Positions 1-9,250 of a stretch of DNA of 38,521 bases are shown here, one piece after another. Source of the stretch: Rickettsiales bacterium (GTDB lineage: Bacteria; Pseudomonadota; Alphaproteobacteria; Rickettsiales; BLZN01); the NCBI GenBank assembly GCA_014132315.1, contig BLZN01000048.1, forward strand, positions 1 to 38,521, in the 5' to 3' direction. Position numbers and translations under genes: made by a program. Under the pieces are notes generated by a model. That model was given only the letters and a program-made list of their open reading frames with translations. It was not told where the DNA came from and ran no database searches. How positions within the stretch are numbered: the stretch's first letter is position 1; every line of letters begins with the position of its first letter.

Positions 1-56
1 TAATAAGTTAATAGAACATTGCACAATGAAATTAGCCGGCAGTTGCTCTGGGATTG

Positions 57-1385
57 CTAGTTAATCACTGCTCCTAATATCTCTGCGGCCTGTAAAAACC
101 CCGGGAAGCTATCCTGTATACATCTAGTGTTATCAACTCTAATTCTTGCGCCGGTTACCATATTCAAAATGAGAAATGACATAGCGATACGATGATCGCC
201 ATGGGTTTTGATTTTAGCGGCCGGTAGGATCTGTTTTGTGCCCTGGATGACGATATTATCCTGATATGTTTTTAGTTTAACCCCGCACTGCTTGAGTCCA
301 TTTGTTATTGCCAAGAACCTGTTGCTCTCCTTGAATTTAAGTTCCGATAAACCCTGCATTTTTGTTGTGCCTTCAGCAAATATGGCAATGATGCTGAATA
401 TGGGGAATTCGTCTATCATTGTTGGTGCTATTTCTTTTGCCAGTGTTATTGCTCGCAGCTCACTGTGCTTTATTGTTATGTCTGCTATTGGCTCATTATT
501 AAATTTTGTGTAGTTCTGCAGCCTTATATCAGCCCCCATTTTTTTCAGTGCACTATAAAAGCCCATGCGAGTTTCATTGATGCAAATTTTTTGCAGTGTG
601 ATTTCTGAATTTGGTATCAGCAGCGCCGCAGCCACAAAATATGCCCCTGATGAGGGGTCTCCTGGGATTGAGAAATCGACCGGCTCTAGTTTTTGCTTGC
701 CCTCAATCGAGATCATTCCCGGTTTGCTCGTCAGTCTGGCACCCATCCTGCTGAGCATAATCTCGGTATGGTTGCGCGTTGTGGTTGGCTCCAATACTGT
801 GGTTGTGCCGTTTGCGTTCAGCCCTGCAAGCAGTATGGCTGATTTTACCTGTGCTGAAGCCATGTCGAGCCTATGCCTTATCGGGCTCAAGCTATCAGAG
901 CCTTTGATTGCTATTGGGATTTTGCCGTTGCAGGAAATAAATTCTGCACCCATCCTACTGAGCGGATCAATTATTCTCTGCATCGGACGCCTGTGAAGCA
1001 TCCTGCTGCCAGTCAAAAAGCTAACAAAGCCATGTCCGGCCAGCAAACCAGCCAGCAAACGAGTACTAGTTGCGGAATTACCTAAGTTCATCACCTGGCT
1101 TGTTTTGTGCAGCTTTCCTATGCCAACCCCTCTCACTGCCCAGTGATTTTTCTGCTTTCTTATTTTGACTCCCAAACTCCGCAGGCATTTTATCAGGCTT
1201 GAGGTTCCTGGGCTTTCTAGCAGGCCTTCGACCTTAAAGTTTGCTTGTGCTTGAGAGCCGATTATCAGGGCGCGAGATGATATTGATTTATCTCCGGGCA
1301 TGTTTATTGTTCCCTTGAGGGGCTTTATATGCGCAGGTTTATATGTGCAGGTTTTGTTGCTATATTTATTCTTGCGATTCATCAT
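57..1385 (-). CDS. aroA: 3-phosphoshikimate 1-carboxyvinyltransferase (EPSP synthase, class II)
   Basis: Joins shikimate-3-phosphate and phosphoenolpyruvate to give EPSP, the sixth step of the shikimate pathway to chorismate, in the cytoplasm. The 442-aa length is normal. Visible signatures are GDKSISSR at residues 31-38, LGNSATSTR at 101-109, a RPMQR segment near 133, MASAQVKSA in the middle, MIDEFP, and GDHRIAM at 396-402. The pattern follows the CP4-like class II enzymes of alphaproteobacteria rather than E. coli AroA. Ala105 sits where glyphosate-sensitive class I enzymes have Gly (my alignment from memory). The start overlaps the 3' end of pal by 20 bp, so the two are probably co-transcribed and perhaps translationally coupled. 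Most Rickettsiales I know of lack a complete shikimate pathway, which makes the gene noteworthy. Family assignment is secure. Confidence 0.95.
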   Translation of the reverse strand: MMNRKNKYSNKTCTYKPAHIKPLKGTINMPGDKSISSRALIIGSQAQANFKVEGLLESPGTSSLIKCLRSLGVKIRKQKNHWAVRGVGIGKLHKTSQVMNLGNSATSTRLLAGLLAGHGFVSFLTGSRMLHRRPMQRIIDPLSRMGAEFISCNGKIPIAIKGSDSLSPIRHRLDMASAQVKSAILLAGLNANGTTTVLEPTTTRNHTEIMLSRMGARLTSKPGMISIEGKQKLEPVDFSIPGDPSSGAYFVAAALLIPNSEITLQKICINETRMGFYSALKKMGADIRLQNYTKFNNEPIADITIKHSELRAITLAKEIAPTMIDEFPIFSIIAIFAEGTTKMQGLSELKFKESNRFLAITNGLKQCGVKLKTYQDNIVIQGTKQILPAAKIKTHGDHRIAMSFLILNMVTGARIRVDNTRCIQDSFPGFLQAAEILGAVIN

Positions 1386-1860
1386 ATATTGCTTGTGTGG
1401 CGTATTGCTCCATTATAGTTACGGCCCTTCTGTTCATGCCCCATGCTTCTTCGAATGATCCTGTGACCTCTGGTTTTTCTTTGCCATATGCAATAGTGCT
1501 GATTCTGTTCGGGTCTATTCCCAAAAAAACTAAATATTTTTTTGCGGCGTTTGCACGGGCCATGCCTAAGGTTAAATTGCATTCGCGTGAGCCACGTTCG
1601 TCAGAATGACCTTCAATTTTTATCTTATATTTACTGCCACTGTCGTCATCCAGCTTTTTTAGCCATTCTGCTTGCGCTCTTAATATTATTCTTGCGCTTT
1701 CGTTTAGCTCAGCACTACCGCTATCAAAATATACTTTATTATATACACTAATTGTAGGTTGCTCGTGCAGTTCAACTTTGTCAATTTTCGCTGGATAATT
1801 AAGTCTTTTTCCTGTGCATGATGTGAGCAAAAACAGCGCCGCTAGTATTTTTAAGAGCAT
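1366..1860 (-). CDS. pal: Peptidoglycan-associated lipoprotein Pal (OmpA-like domain)
   Basis: Outer-membrane lipoprotein of the Tol-Pal system, which links the outer membrane to peptidoglycan during division. The 164-aa protein begins with a short hydrophobic signal ending in the lipobox LTSC (Cys15), followed by a linker and an OmpA-like domain from about residue 40. The domain carries YFDSGSAEL, IEGHSDERGSRECNL, the downstream NAAKKYL helix and the closing MNRRAVTI, all typical of Pal. The DERG..NL segment is the diaminopimelate-binding part. Presence of Pal argues that the cell keeps at least some peptidoglycan. No tolB or ybgF neighbour is visible. Its stop lies inside the start of aroA. 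Confidence 0.95.
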   Translation of the reverse strand: MLLKILAALFLLTSCTGKRLNYPAKIDKVELHEQPTISVYNKVYFDSGSAELNESARIILRAQAEWLKKLDDDSGSKYKIKIEGHSDERGSRECNLTLGMARANAAKKYLVFLGIDPNRISTIAYGKEKPEVTGSFEEAWGMNRRAVTIMEQYATQAIYDESQE

Positions 1861-1932
1861 AAGTAGTCTAATAACATATTATATTATTTATGATACTAGC
1901 TATTTTATTGCTAATGCTACAATATCCTTGAA

Positions 1933-2889
1933 TTATTCAGGCAGCTCCTGTTCCCTGCCAGTTCTGATGAGATGTGCTAATTTTTCTGGTACTTTTGTCA
2001 GCAACTTATCAAAGCTTCTTGTGATTGCTGGAGGGGCATGTTTGAATATACCTTTTAGCTGTGTCGCTTCTCTTAGGTGCCGCATTTGTATCTCGTTCAA
2101 TGCGTTAATAGTGCCGCTTTTAGATAAGCGTAAAAATATAGAGTATGAAGCTTTGGCGGCCTCTCTGTGCTTTGCTATGATATGGTGATCTGGCAGATCT
2201 ATCAAGCTCTGCAATGTGTTTATTTCTTTGGAGGCAAGGTCTTTAATGCTTAAGATATCTATGAATCCACAGATATAGCTTTGCTCGCTCTTTTTATCTA
2301 ATCCATATTCTGCGAATTGCTTGATGATAATATCCGACATTTCTTTGCTATTTCTCAGGCCTGATACGTTGATTATTTGGCCATTTTCTATGAGCAGCAT
2401 GGCATTTTTATATTTTTGTAGATTACACTTGAATTTTTCAATGAAATCCATATATATTTTGTCTTTTATATTACTAAATTCTATTGAAATAGGCTTTAGA
2501 ATTAAGCTATTGTTTTTTATACTAAGAGCAAAAATTGGGTTACTCTCGGTGATAAAAATACTATTCTTTACTGGCAATTTTGTCTTGGCTTGCTGCAGGA
2601 CATCCATCGCAAGTGTTGTGTCTATTAGTCTGTTTTTCAGGCGCAGCCGCTGGATGATCCCCTCTATTTCTTCATAAGTAAACGCACCATGTTCCTTTTT
2701 TAAAATTATATTCTCATTATCATCTTTTGGGTCTTGCTGATAGATAATTTGCACTTCTTCTTCGAATAATCCTCTAGTTACGTTTGATGGGTTGGTGACG
2801 GCGAATAGATCTTTCCATTGCAGGGTTTCTTGGGGTGACTGTGAGTGCATAGAGATGCTGTGTTGGTTGATTTTTATTGAATTTATCAT
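1933..2889 (-). CDS. Uncharacterised 318-aa protein
   Basis: I do not recognise this protein. It has no signal peptide or obvious membrane segment and is rich in charged residues and Ile/Lys/Leu, so it is probably soluble. The N-terminal 35 residues are polar and low in structure. The middle (about residues 100-190) alternates beta-like hydrophobic stretches. The C-terminal third has basic amphipathic helices (KHREAAKASYSIFLRLSK) and a KLLTKVPEKLAHLIRTGRE tail. It lies 72 bp upstream of pal in the same direction and could share its transcript. Its base composition resembles its neighbours. With no recognised domain, a host-directed or lineage-specific role is possible, but nothing in the sequence proves it. 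Confidence 0.7.
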   Translation of the reverse strand: MINSIKINQHSISMHSQSPQETLQWKDLFAVTNPSNVTRGLFEEEVQIIYQQDPKDDNENIILKKEHGAFTYEEIEGIIQRLRLKNRLIDTTLAMDVLQQAKTKLPVKNSIFITESNPIFALSIKNNSLILKPISIEFSNIKDKIYMDFIEKFKCNLQKYKNAMLLIENGQIINVSGLRNSKEMSDIIIKQFAEYGLDKKSEQSYICGFIDILSIKDLASKEINTLQSLIDLPDHHIIAKHREAAKASYSIFLRLSKSGTINALNEIQMRHLREATQLKGIFKHAPPAITRSFDKLLTKVPEKLAHLIRTGREQELPE

Positions 2890-2996
2890 TTTAAATTTGC
2901 ATACTGATATATTATTTACGGTTTCGGTCTGTTTACTTGGAAATTTTAGATGCAGTGGATTAAAAATCGATTAATTTACCTCATAAATGCACGTCA

Positions 2997-3764
2997 TTGC
3001 TCATTGTGACAGTTAATAATGTTTATACGATATCCCAAGATCTCTCATTCCTGGATACTCTGGTGCGTTTTGTTTTAGCTAAGCACAGCAGCTCAGAATT
3101 ATGCTCTGTTTTGGTGTTGTTGCCTAACTATAAATCTGCTGAGGTCCTGCAGGATATTTTCAGCCAGAGCTCGAATTTGCTCCCGAAAATAAAGCCCATA
3201 GGCAGCATGGATCCGGAGGCTCTGATATTTGCGGGTTTTGACATAAAGCCGCCGGTCTCTGCTGTGCAGCGCAAAATGATGCTGATGGATCTCATGATAC
3301 AAAAGTTGGAGCTGGAGCCTGGCTTGGCTTTATCTCTGTTGGCTAAAGCGGAGAATATATTAGATGAACTAGAGCGCCAGCAGCTCACAGAGCCAACAGA
3401 GGATTTTGGTGAGCTGCTGGGCGAGGTGATGCGCGCCTATCGCGCATTATTAAAGGCACAGGGACGCTCAGATATCATTGAATATCGTAATAGCATAATC
3501 GATGGATATGCCAGATTATGGCGCCAAGAACCCCCTCATTTTCCCATAATTGCCGCTGGCTCCACTGCTAGCCTGCCTGCGACGCGTAATTTGCTCCGGA
3601 CCATCGCGGGCCTGTCCAGCGGCATGGTGGTGGTGCCTAATTTGGCTCTGCATATGGACGACAAAGAATGGAGCGCAATAGATGAAACTCACCATCAATA
3701 TAATCTGAAATCCTTTTTGGAATATATTGGCGCCAATAGAAAAGATATATCCTGCCTAGCCTGA
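2997..3764 (+). pseudogene. addB: Truncated AddB (alphaproteobacterial double-strand break repair protein), N-terminal quarter only
   Basis: AddB is the partner of AddA in the helicase-nuclease that processes double-strand breaks for recombination. The 255-residue translation matches the start of alphaproteobacterial AddB: NVYTISQDLSFLDTLVRF, then VLVLLPNYKSAEVLQDIF, LLPKIKPIGSMD, and PIIAAGSTASLPATRNLL followed by VVVPNL and HHQYNLKSFLEYIG. Full AddB is about 1000 residues, so roughly three quarters is missing, including the C-terminal PD-(D/E)XK nuclease domain. The frame opens only with TTG (2997) or GTG (3006); the GTG start fits family N-termini better. After the TGA at 3762, sucA follows on the other strand, so the rest is not nearby. 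A 23-codon open stretch in another frame just downstream (about 3766-3834) may be residual coding sequence, but I cannot match it. This is almost certainly a decayed gene. Confidence 0.85.
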
Positions 3765-3848
3765 GATATCCAGATATCTCTTTAGATCTGCCTGGTGATT
3801 TTAGTTTGGCGCGCATAGCGCGCGATGCGTATTAGCATGCATCCTGTT
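3765..3848. repeat. Palindrome-rich spacer between truncated addB and sucA
   Basis: This 84-bp convergent spacer contains GATATC-CA-GATATC at about 3764-3777 and GCGCGC-ATA-GCGCGC at about 3810-3824, followed by GATGCG and GCATGC motifs. The second can form a short strong hairpin between two converging genes and may help terminate transcription, although no T-run follows. It could also mark the deletion junction that removed the rest of addB. Confidence 0.4.
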
Positions 3849-6542
3849 TTAGCTCAGGAGCGCATCCTCAATAATTTTTTGTTGCTCTTGGCTGTGGGTG
3901 CTGCTATATCCTGAAGCAGGCGAAGCAGCCGCAGGCCTGCCAATATAGCGCACCTCGCCTTGGGCTGCGTCCTTTATAAGTGGCCAGACAAAGCTCCACG
4001 CCCCCATGTTAGCGGGCTCTTCCTGACACCAGATAATTTTGGCGCCAGGATGGCGCTTGATTTGTTCTGCCAGCGCTTTCTGCGGAAAAGGATAATACTG
4101 CTCCAGTCGCACTATCGCGATATTTTTTATCTGCTTTTCTTTCCTTGTTTGCAGCAAATCATAGTATATTTTGCCGCTGCATATAATTATTTTCTTCGCT
4201 TTTTTTGTTTCGGCGTCTGGAATTATCGTTTCAAAGGCTGTGCCTGCAGCCATTTCTTCTATCTTGGAGATAGCGAGTTTGTGTCTGAGCAGAGATTTCG
4301 GGGTAAAAATTATCAATGGTTTAGGTGAATTTTGATATATCTGCCGACGCAACGCATGGAAGTAATTGGCTGGGGTGGAGCAATTCACCGCCTGCATGTT
4401 ATCTTCTGCGCATAGCTGCAAGAATCTTTCGATGCGTGCTGAGCTATGCTCCGGGCCCTGTCCCTCATAGCCATGCGGCAGCAGCAGGGTTATGTTGCTT
4501 GTAGAGTTCCATTTTGATTCTGCCGCTGCTATAAATTGATCAATAATTATCTGGGCGCCGTTGACAAAATCTCCGAACTGTCCCTCCCACAGCACCAGGC
4601 TTCTGCTCTCTGTTGCGCTATATCCATATTCAAAGCCCATGGCTGCATATTCTGACAGCGAGCTATTTATTATTTCAATTTTTTCTGGCGCTATTGCAGC
4701 CAGAGGTATATATTCTTGTGACTTTTCCTGATCGATTATTGTCGCATGACGATGAGAAAAAGTGCCGCGACGACTGTCTTGTCCTGCGAGGCGCACTTTT
4801 ATTCCCTCATGCATTAGGCTGCCGAATGCCAGGGCCTCAGCCGTTGCCCAGTCTATGTCTTGTCCGCTTTCCAGGGCTTGCTCTTTATTCTTGAGTATGC
4901 GTTTTAGTTTGTTACTCACGTTAAAGCCAGGGGGTAGGCTTGTTAGGTGCTTGCCGATTTTTTTGAGCACCCCTGTCTTCATCCCAGTTTGTCCCTTTGT
5001 TGCCCCCTCCTTCTCCCTTTCTGCGAGCCAGTCTGTTTTTTTGGCAACATAGCTTCTTGACTGCTCGAGTTTTTGTCCTAATAAATCGAGGAATTTTATC
5101 CTAAATTCCTCTCTTTCTTGCAGCGAAAACAAATTTTCTTCTATCAGCTTTTGCTGATATTGCTGCACAACGGAAGGGTGGGAGGCAATTTTTTTATACA
5201 TTGCTGGCTGGGTAAAGCTAGGTTCGTCGCCCTCATTATGACCATATTTTCTGTAGCAAACTACATGCAGCACTATATCTCTGCTGAATTTTTGCCTAAA
5301 CTCTGCAGCCAGTTTGCTGGCAGAAAGCACGGAATCTATGTCATCACCATTCAGATGCAATATTGGCATTTCCACCGCCTTTGCAATATCAGATGCATGA
5401 TATGAGGATCTGGCGCAATCTGGATTGGTGGTGAATCCTACCTGATTATCGACTATGATATGCATGGTGCCCCCAACATCGTATCCCTCGAGCCTGCTAA
5501 GCTGCAAAGCCTCCGAGACCACTCCCTGCCCGGCAAATGATGCATCTCCATGGACGAGAATACTCAATACTTGCTGTCTCTCTTCTCTTCCCTCCTGTTT
5601 AGCTCGTGCTCTTCCCATTGCCACGGCATTTACCGCTTCCAGATGTGAGGGGTTAGGAGTTAATGATATACGCACTTGTCGGCCGTTTCTAAGCACAATG
5701 TCGTTTGTTGCTCCGAGATGATATTTTACGTCCCCTGCGCCGGTCATATATTTGGGCTTTTTGCCCTGGAATTCTGTCATTATTAGTTCATAGGGCTTTT
5801 GCACTATGCCGGTCAGCACATCCAGCCTGCCTCTGTGGGCCATGCCTATTATCACCTCTTCTGTGCCTGATTCTGTAGCTGCAAGAATTATTGCCTCTAT
5901 TGCTGCGGTTGCTGCTTCTGCTCCTTCGCCTGAGAATCTTTTGGCGCCTATGAATTTATTATGCAAAAATTGCTCGAATATCTCTATTTTGGTGAGCAGA
6001 TCCAGCGCCGATGTTCTTTCCTGTTGCGACAGGGGTGCCTCCAGATTTTCTATTTTTTCTTGCAGCCATTCTCGTATTTCTGGATCTGATATATGCATAT
6101 ATTCGAACCCGCGGCTGCTGCAATATATCTGCCTCAGGCGGTCGATAGCTTTCCTTGCTGTTGTCAGATGCATGCCCATCTCACCGTTTAGATCTATTTC
6201 TTCATCCAGCATGGCCTCATCCAGCCTGTGCGGCGTTAGATTGGGGTTCTGACGATTATTGCACATATCCAATGGGTCCAGCGCTGCTGCCATATGACCA
6301 AATGTTCTATATGAATTTGCTATTTCTGCCAGCTGCTTTCTGATGTATCCTGATCTAGGGCTGCTGCTTGCAGCAGGCGCGTCTTGCTCAGAATATGAAT
6401 AATCTTTTTTTGTTTGAATTTTATCGAATGCCTCCCTCCAGTCTTTTTCTACTGACAACGGCTGCTCAAGATAACGCAAATACATCTCCTCAATAAAATT
6501 TGCGTTAGCAGCAAATAGGCCGGTTTCATATTTTTTGTTCAT
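3849..6542 (-). CDS. sucA: 2-oxoglutarate dehydrogenase E1 component
   Basis: Thiamine-diphosphate-dependent E1 subunit that decarboxylates 2-oxoglutarate in the TCA cycle and passes the succinyl group to the lipoyl domain of SucB. The 897-aa length is close to the usual 900-950. The N-terminal helix (ANANFIEEMYLRYLEQP) is the E2-binding region. Catalytic-core motifs include KRFSGEGAE at 201, HRGRLDVL at 236-243, and HGDASFAGQG at 331-340 with the N366 that completes the ThDP/Mg motif. The transketolase-like C-terminal half has LLLPHGYEGQGPEHSSAR. The start fits family N-termini. sucB is not adjacent; lpd lies upstream in the same direction beyond a 486-bp gap. All core motifs appear intact. 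Confidence 0.97.
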   Translation of the reverse strand: MNKKYETGLFAANANFIEEMYLRYLEQPLSVEKDWREAFDKIQTKKDYSYSEQDAPAASSSPRSGYIRKQLAEIANSYRTFGHMAAALDPLDMCNNRQNPNLTPHRLDEAMLDEEIDLNGEMGMHLTTARKAIDRLRQIYCSSRGFEYMHISDPEIREWLQEKIENLEAPLSQQERTSALDLLTKIEIFEQFLHNKFIGAKRFSGEGAEAATAAIEAIILAATESGTEEVIIGMAHRGRLDVLTGIVQKPYELIMTEFQGKKPKYMTGAGDVKYHLGATNDIVLRNGRQVRISLTPNPSHLEAVNAVAMGRARAKQEGREERQQVLSILVHGDASFAGQGVVSEALQLSRLEGYDVGGTMHIIVDNQVGFTTNPDCARSSYHASDIAKAVEMPILHLNGDDIDSVLSASKLAAEFRQKFSRDIVLHVVCYRKYGHNEGDEPSFTQPAMYKKIASHPSVVQQYQQKLIEENLFSLQEREEFRIKFLDLLGQKLEQSRSYVAKKTDWLAEREKEGATKGQTGMKTGVLKKIGKHLTSLPPGFNVSNKLKRILKNKEQALESGQDIDWATAEALAFGSLMHEGIKVRLAGQDSRRGTFSHRHATIIDQEKSQEYIPLAAIAPEKIEIINSSLSEYAAMGFEYGYSATESRSLVLWEGQFGDFVNGAQIIIDQFIAAAESKWNSTSNITLLLPHGYEGQGPEHSSARIERFLQLCAEDNMQAVNCSTPANYFHALRRQIYQNSPKPLIIFTPKSLLRHKLAISKIEEMAAGTAFETIIPDAETKKAKKIIICSGKIYYDLLQTRKEKQIKNIAIVRLEQYYPFPQKALAEQIKRHPGAKIIWCQEEPANMGAWSFVWPLIKDAAQGEVRYIGRPAAASPASGYSSTHSQEQQKIIEDALLS

Positions 6543-7028
6543 ATCGCTCTCTGTTTTTTATCATCAATGAAGTATTTGACTAGAATTATCCATGAATATT
6601 CCAAAGGTTGTTTTGCATGCAACATATCTTTTTTATCTTTATTTATTTTATATATTATTTTTGATTTTTAATATCAGTTTATTAGTAAATCTTAAATGCA
6701 AAATTTAATATTATGGATTAAAGATAGTTTTATATATAGGTTCTGTTTGGTTGCTTTATTTGTCAAGATTTCTCTTTATTTATTGCAAAATATTCCATGA
6801 AAAATGCAAGTTTATTTTTTTATTGGTTATTTTTAGATAGATGCGTGATTTTTATTTATTAATTAACTTTTCTATTATCAATTTTAATAATACTATATTA
6901 TTAATCTATTATGTATACTGCAATAAACTTTTCATAATCTTTTTTGTTAATTTTAAAGTTTCATCCTGGGAATGAGTTAAAATTGCAGAAGTTCTTAGGT
7001 GTCTTGAATTTAGGGGCATAAATCTATC
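6543..7028. other. AT-rich gene-free gap between lpd and sucA
   Basis: This 486-bp stretch has no reading frame with coding character on either strand. It is extremely AT-rich, with many T-runs on the plus strand (A-runs on the transcribed minus strand). It presumably holds the sucA promoter, but no single -35/-10 pair stands out. It may also be the remains of a lost gene; no recognisable protein fragment was found. Confidence 0.6.
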
Positions 7029-8414
7029 TCAAATATGAATTGGCTTAAAAAATGCAGCTAAGGCTGCCTCTTTGATGGCCTCATTCAAGTCAGGATGTGA
7101 ATGGCATATTCTTGCTATGTCCTCAGATGATGCACCGTATGCCATTGCGACCGATAGTTCGCCTATCAATGTTCCTGCTTGTGGGCCAATGATATGCGCC
7201 CCGAGTATAGTATCGTAGTGCTTATCCACCAGGATCTTCACAAAACCTTCTGTGCTCAAGTTAGTCCTGGCTCGGCTGTTGGCCATAAAAGGAAATTTGC
7301 CGATTTTATACTCAATATTTTGCTGCTTCAGATCCTCCTCTGTTTTGCCGATTGCCGCGACTTCTGGATCGGTATAAATTACCGCCGGTATAGCCCCATA
7401 ATCTATATGTGGTTTTTGGCCAGATAATATCTCAGCCACTGCCACTCCTTCCTCTTCTGCCTTGTGCGCTAGCATTGGGCCACGGATCACATCGCCGATC
7501 GCATAGATATTGCTTATGTTGGTAGCAAAATTTGCATCAACTTTTATTCCGCCGCTTTCATCTAGCTCAATGCCTGTCTCCTCCAGCCCCAGTCCTTGGG
7601 TACAGGGCCTTCTGCCAACAGCGACCAAAACCAAATCAGCGCTCTCTTTGCGGCTAATGCCGCTTGATTCTAGGGTCACCTCAACCCCAGTTTTTGTCTT
7701 TTCTGCTGCCAGGACCTTGGTTGATAAACTGAATTTGATCCCCTGTTTTGTCAGGATTTTCTGCAGCGTTTTGCTGACTTCTAGGTCCATGGATGGGGTG
7801 ATGCGGTCCAAAAATTCTGCTACCAGCACCTCTGTCCCCAGTCTGCTCCAGATTGAGGCCATCTCAACCCCGATGACTCCTGCACCAATAATCACCATCT
7901 TTTTTGGTATAGATTTTAGCCCCAATGCGCCGGTGGAGGAGATTATGTATTTTTCGTCTATTTTGATGTTCGGCAGGGTACTGACTTCTGAGCCAGTGGC
8001 AATCACTATATTTCTTGCCTTCGCTGTTTGGTTGCCATCAATCATTATTTCTTCTGGGTTTTTTATTGTGCCATGGCCCGCTATTTTTTCTATTTTGTTT
8101 TTGTTGAACAAAGAATCAATGCCCCGGGCTAGCTCAGCAATAGTTTTTGTCTTTTGTTGCATCATTTTGGTGAGGTTGCATGATATCTTTTCCGCAATAA
8201 TTCCGTGTTTGGCAAAGTTATGTTGCGCTTCCCAATAAAGATGCGAGGAGTTGAGCAACGATTTAGACGGTATGCAGCCTTCATTGAGGCAAGTACCTCC
8301 TAGAGATTTCTTTTTCTCTATGCAGACGACCTTATGCCCTAGCTGTGCGAGCTTGATTGCGCATACATATCCTCCCGGTCCTCCGCCTATCACTGCTGTA
8401 TCGTAGATTTTCAT
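7029..8414 (-). CDS. lpdA: Dihydrolipoyl dehydrogenase (E3)
   Basis: FAD-dependent enzyme that reoxidises dihydrolipoamide on the pyruvate and 2-oxoglutarate dehydrogenase complexes, reducing NAD. The 461-aa protein starts with the FAD fingerprint GGGPGGY (10-16), then the redox-active disulphide GGTCLNEGCIPSK (Cys42 and Cys47), an NAD-binding GAGVIGVEMASIW segment, the second FAD motif YAIGDV, and the C-terminal catalytic dyad in HPDLNE (His440, Glu445). All active-site residues are present. The start is 68 bp from the divergent ybeY. Same orientation as sucA, with which it works, but the long gap suggests separate promoters. Confidence 0.97.
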   Translation of the reverse strand: MKIYDTAVIGGGPGGYVCAIKLAQLGHKVVCIEKKKSLGGTCLNEGCIPSKSLLNSSHLYWEAQHNFAKHGIIAEKISCNLTKMMQQKTKTIAELARGIDSLFNKNKIEKIAGHGTIKNPEEIMIDGNQTAKARNIVIATGSEVSTLPNIKIDEKYIISSTGALGLKSIPKKMVIIGAGVIGVEMASIWSRLGTEVLVAEFLDRITPSMDLEVSKTLQKILTKQGIKFSLSTKVLAAEKTKTGVEVTLESSGISRKESADLVLVAVGRRPCTQGLGLEETGIELDESGGIKVDANFATNISNIYAIGDVIRGPMLAHKAEEEGVAVAEILSGQKPHIDYGAIPAVIYTDPEVAAIGKTEEDLKQQNIEYKIGKFPFMANSRARTNLSTEGFVKILVDKHYDTILGAHIIGPQAGTLIGELSVAMAYGASSEDIARICHSHPDLNEAIKEAALAAFFKPIHI

Positions 8415-8482
8415 AATATATTAGTTTGTTTAAAGACAAAGTATGATAATGTGATTTAGTCTTAGCTTGCAAGAATTTTTAT

Positions 8483-8962
8483 ATGGCCGCTATAGTTTCT
8501 GTAAACGTTGGCTTTGATTTATGGTGTGATTTGATCAACAACATAGATGATTTTGTCGACAGGGTGGTGATGGAGGTGCTGAGTTTTCTGTTTATGGATA
8601 ATCTGAAAGTTGAAGTGTCTGTTCTGTTGACTAATGATAGATTTATAAGAGAGCTGAACTTGCGCTATCGAAATATAAATAAAGCAACTAATGTGCTTGC
8701 TTTCAGATATGTAGAAGATTTAGATCATCTAAAAAATAAGCATTACCCAGCACAGCTGGGCGATGTTGTGCTCTCAGCAGAGACCATAAGGTCTCAGTCC
8801 CAGGAGCTAGAGGTTAGCTTTGCAGAGCATGCTGCTTATATGCTGATACATGGTACTTTGCATCTGCTGGGCCATGACCATCAGAAAGATGAAGAGGCGG
8901 AGATTATGGAAGATATAGAGGAAAAGATATTAAGGGCTATAGTTGCCAAAAAGCTCATCTAA
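8483..8962 (+). CDS. ybeY: Endoribonuclease YbeY (rRNA maturation factor)
   Basis: Metal-dependent RNase that takes part in 16S rRNA 3'-end maturation and ribosome quality control. The 159-aa protein has the family's zinc motif HGTLHLLGHDH, with His123, His127 and His133 as ligands, the conserved NRIF-like segment YRNINKATNVLAF near residues 62-74, and LGDVVLSAE near 92-100. Length and order of motifs are normal. It diverges from lpd. The phoH gene often found next to ybeY is not here. Confidence 0.95.
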   Translation: MAAIVSVNVGFDLWCDLINNIDDFVDRVVMEVLSFLFMDNLKVEVSVLLTNDRFIRELNLRYRNINKATNVLAFRYVEDLDHLKNKHYPAQLGDVVLSAETIRSQSQELEVSFAEHAAYMLIHGTLHLLGHDHQKDEEAEIMEDIEEKILRAIVAKKLI

Positions 8963-9199
8963 TTTTGATTATAGAATAGTTTTTATATAAAAACTTTAAT
9001 AATTGAATATATAAAAGATAATAAATAATAATATCCATTATCTTGCTATCTGAGAAAGATTAGATTTTGGACATAAAATTTTATTTCCAGTGTTGCTGCG
9101 ATAAAGATTCGCCCTATGCTTGCTCAAGCATTTTGTAGTATATACTAATAATATAATAACTTTTATTTGCATATTTGATCCGCAGGTTTTAGGATAATT

Positions 9200-9224
9200 T
9201 ATTATCGGATAATATCCGATAATA
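9200..9224. promoter_or_regulatory. 25-bp near-perfect palindrome upstream of purB
   Basis: Two 12-bp arms (TATTATCGGATA and TATCCGATAATA) flank a single central A. The palindrome ends 26 bp before the purB start, inside an otherwise AT-rich 288-bp spacer. The tight dyad with almost no loop looks more like a protein-binding operator than an RNA hairpin. It is not at a gene end, so a terminator role is less likely. The regulator is unknown. Confidence 0.5.
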
Positions 9225-9250
9225 TTAAATGTTGATCCAGGTTAGTTTTT

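Noticed and set aside
7510-8238. 242-codon plus-strand frame opposite lpd
   Set aside because: Lies wholly antisense to an intact lpd with all catalytic motifs; Ser/Pro/Thr-rich shadow composition and no family signature.
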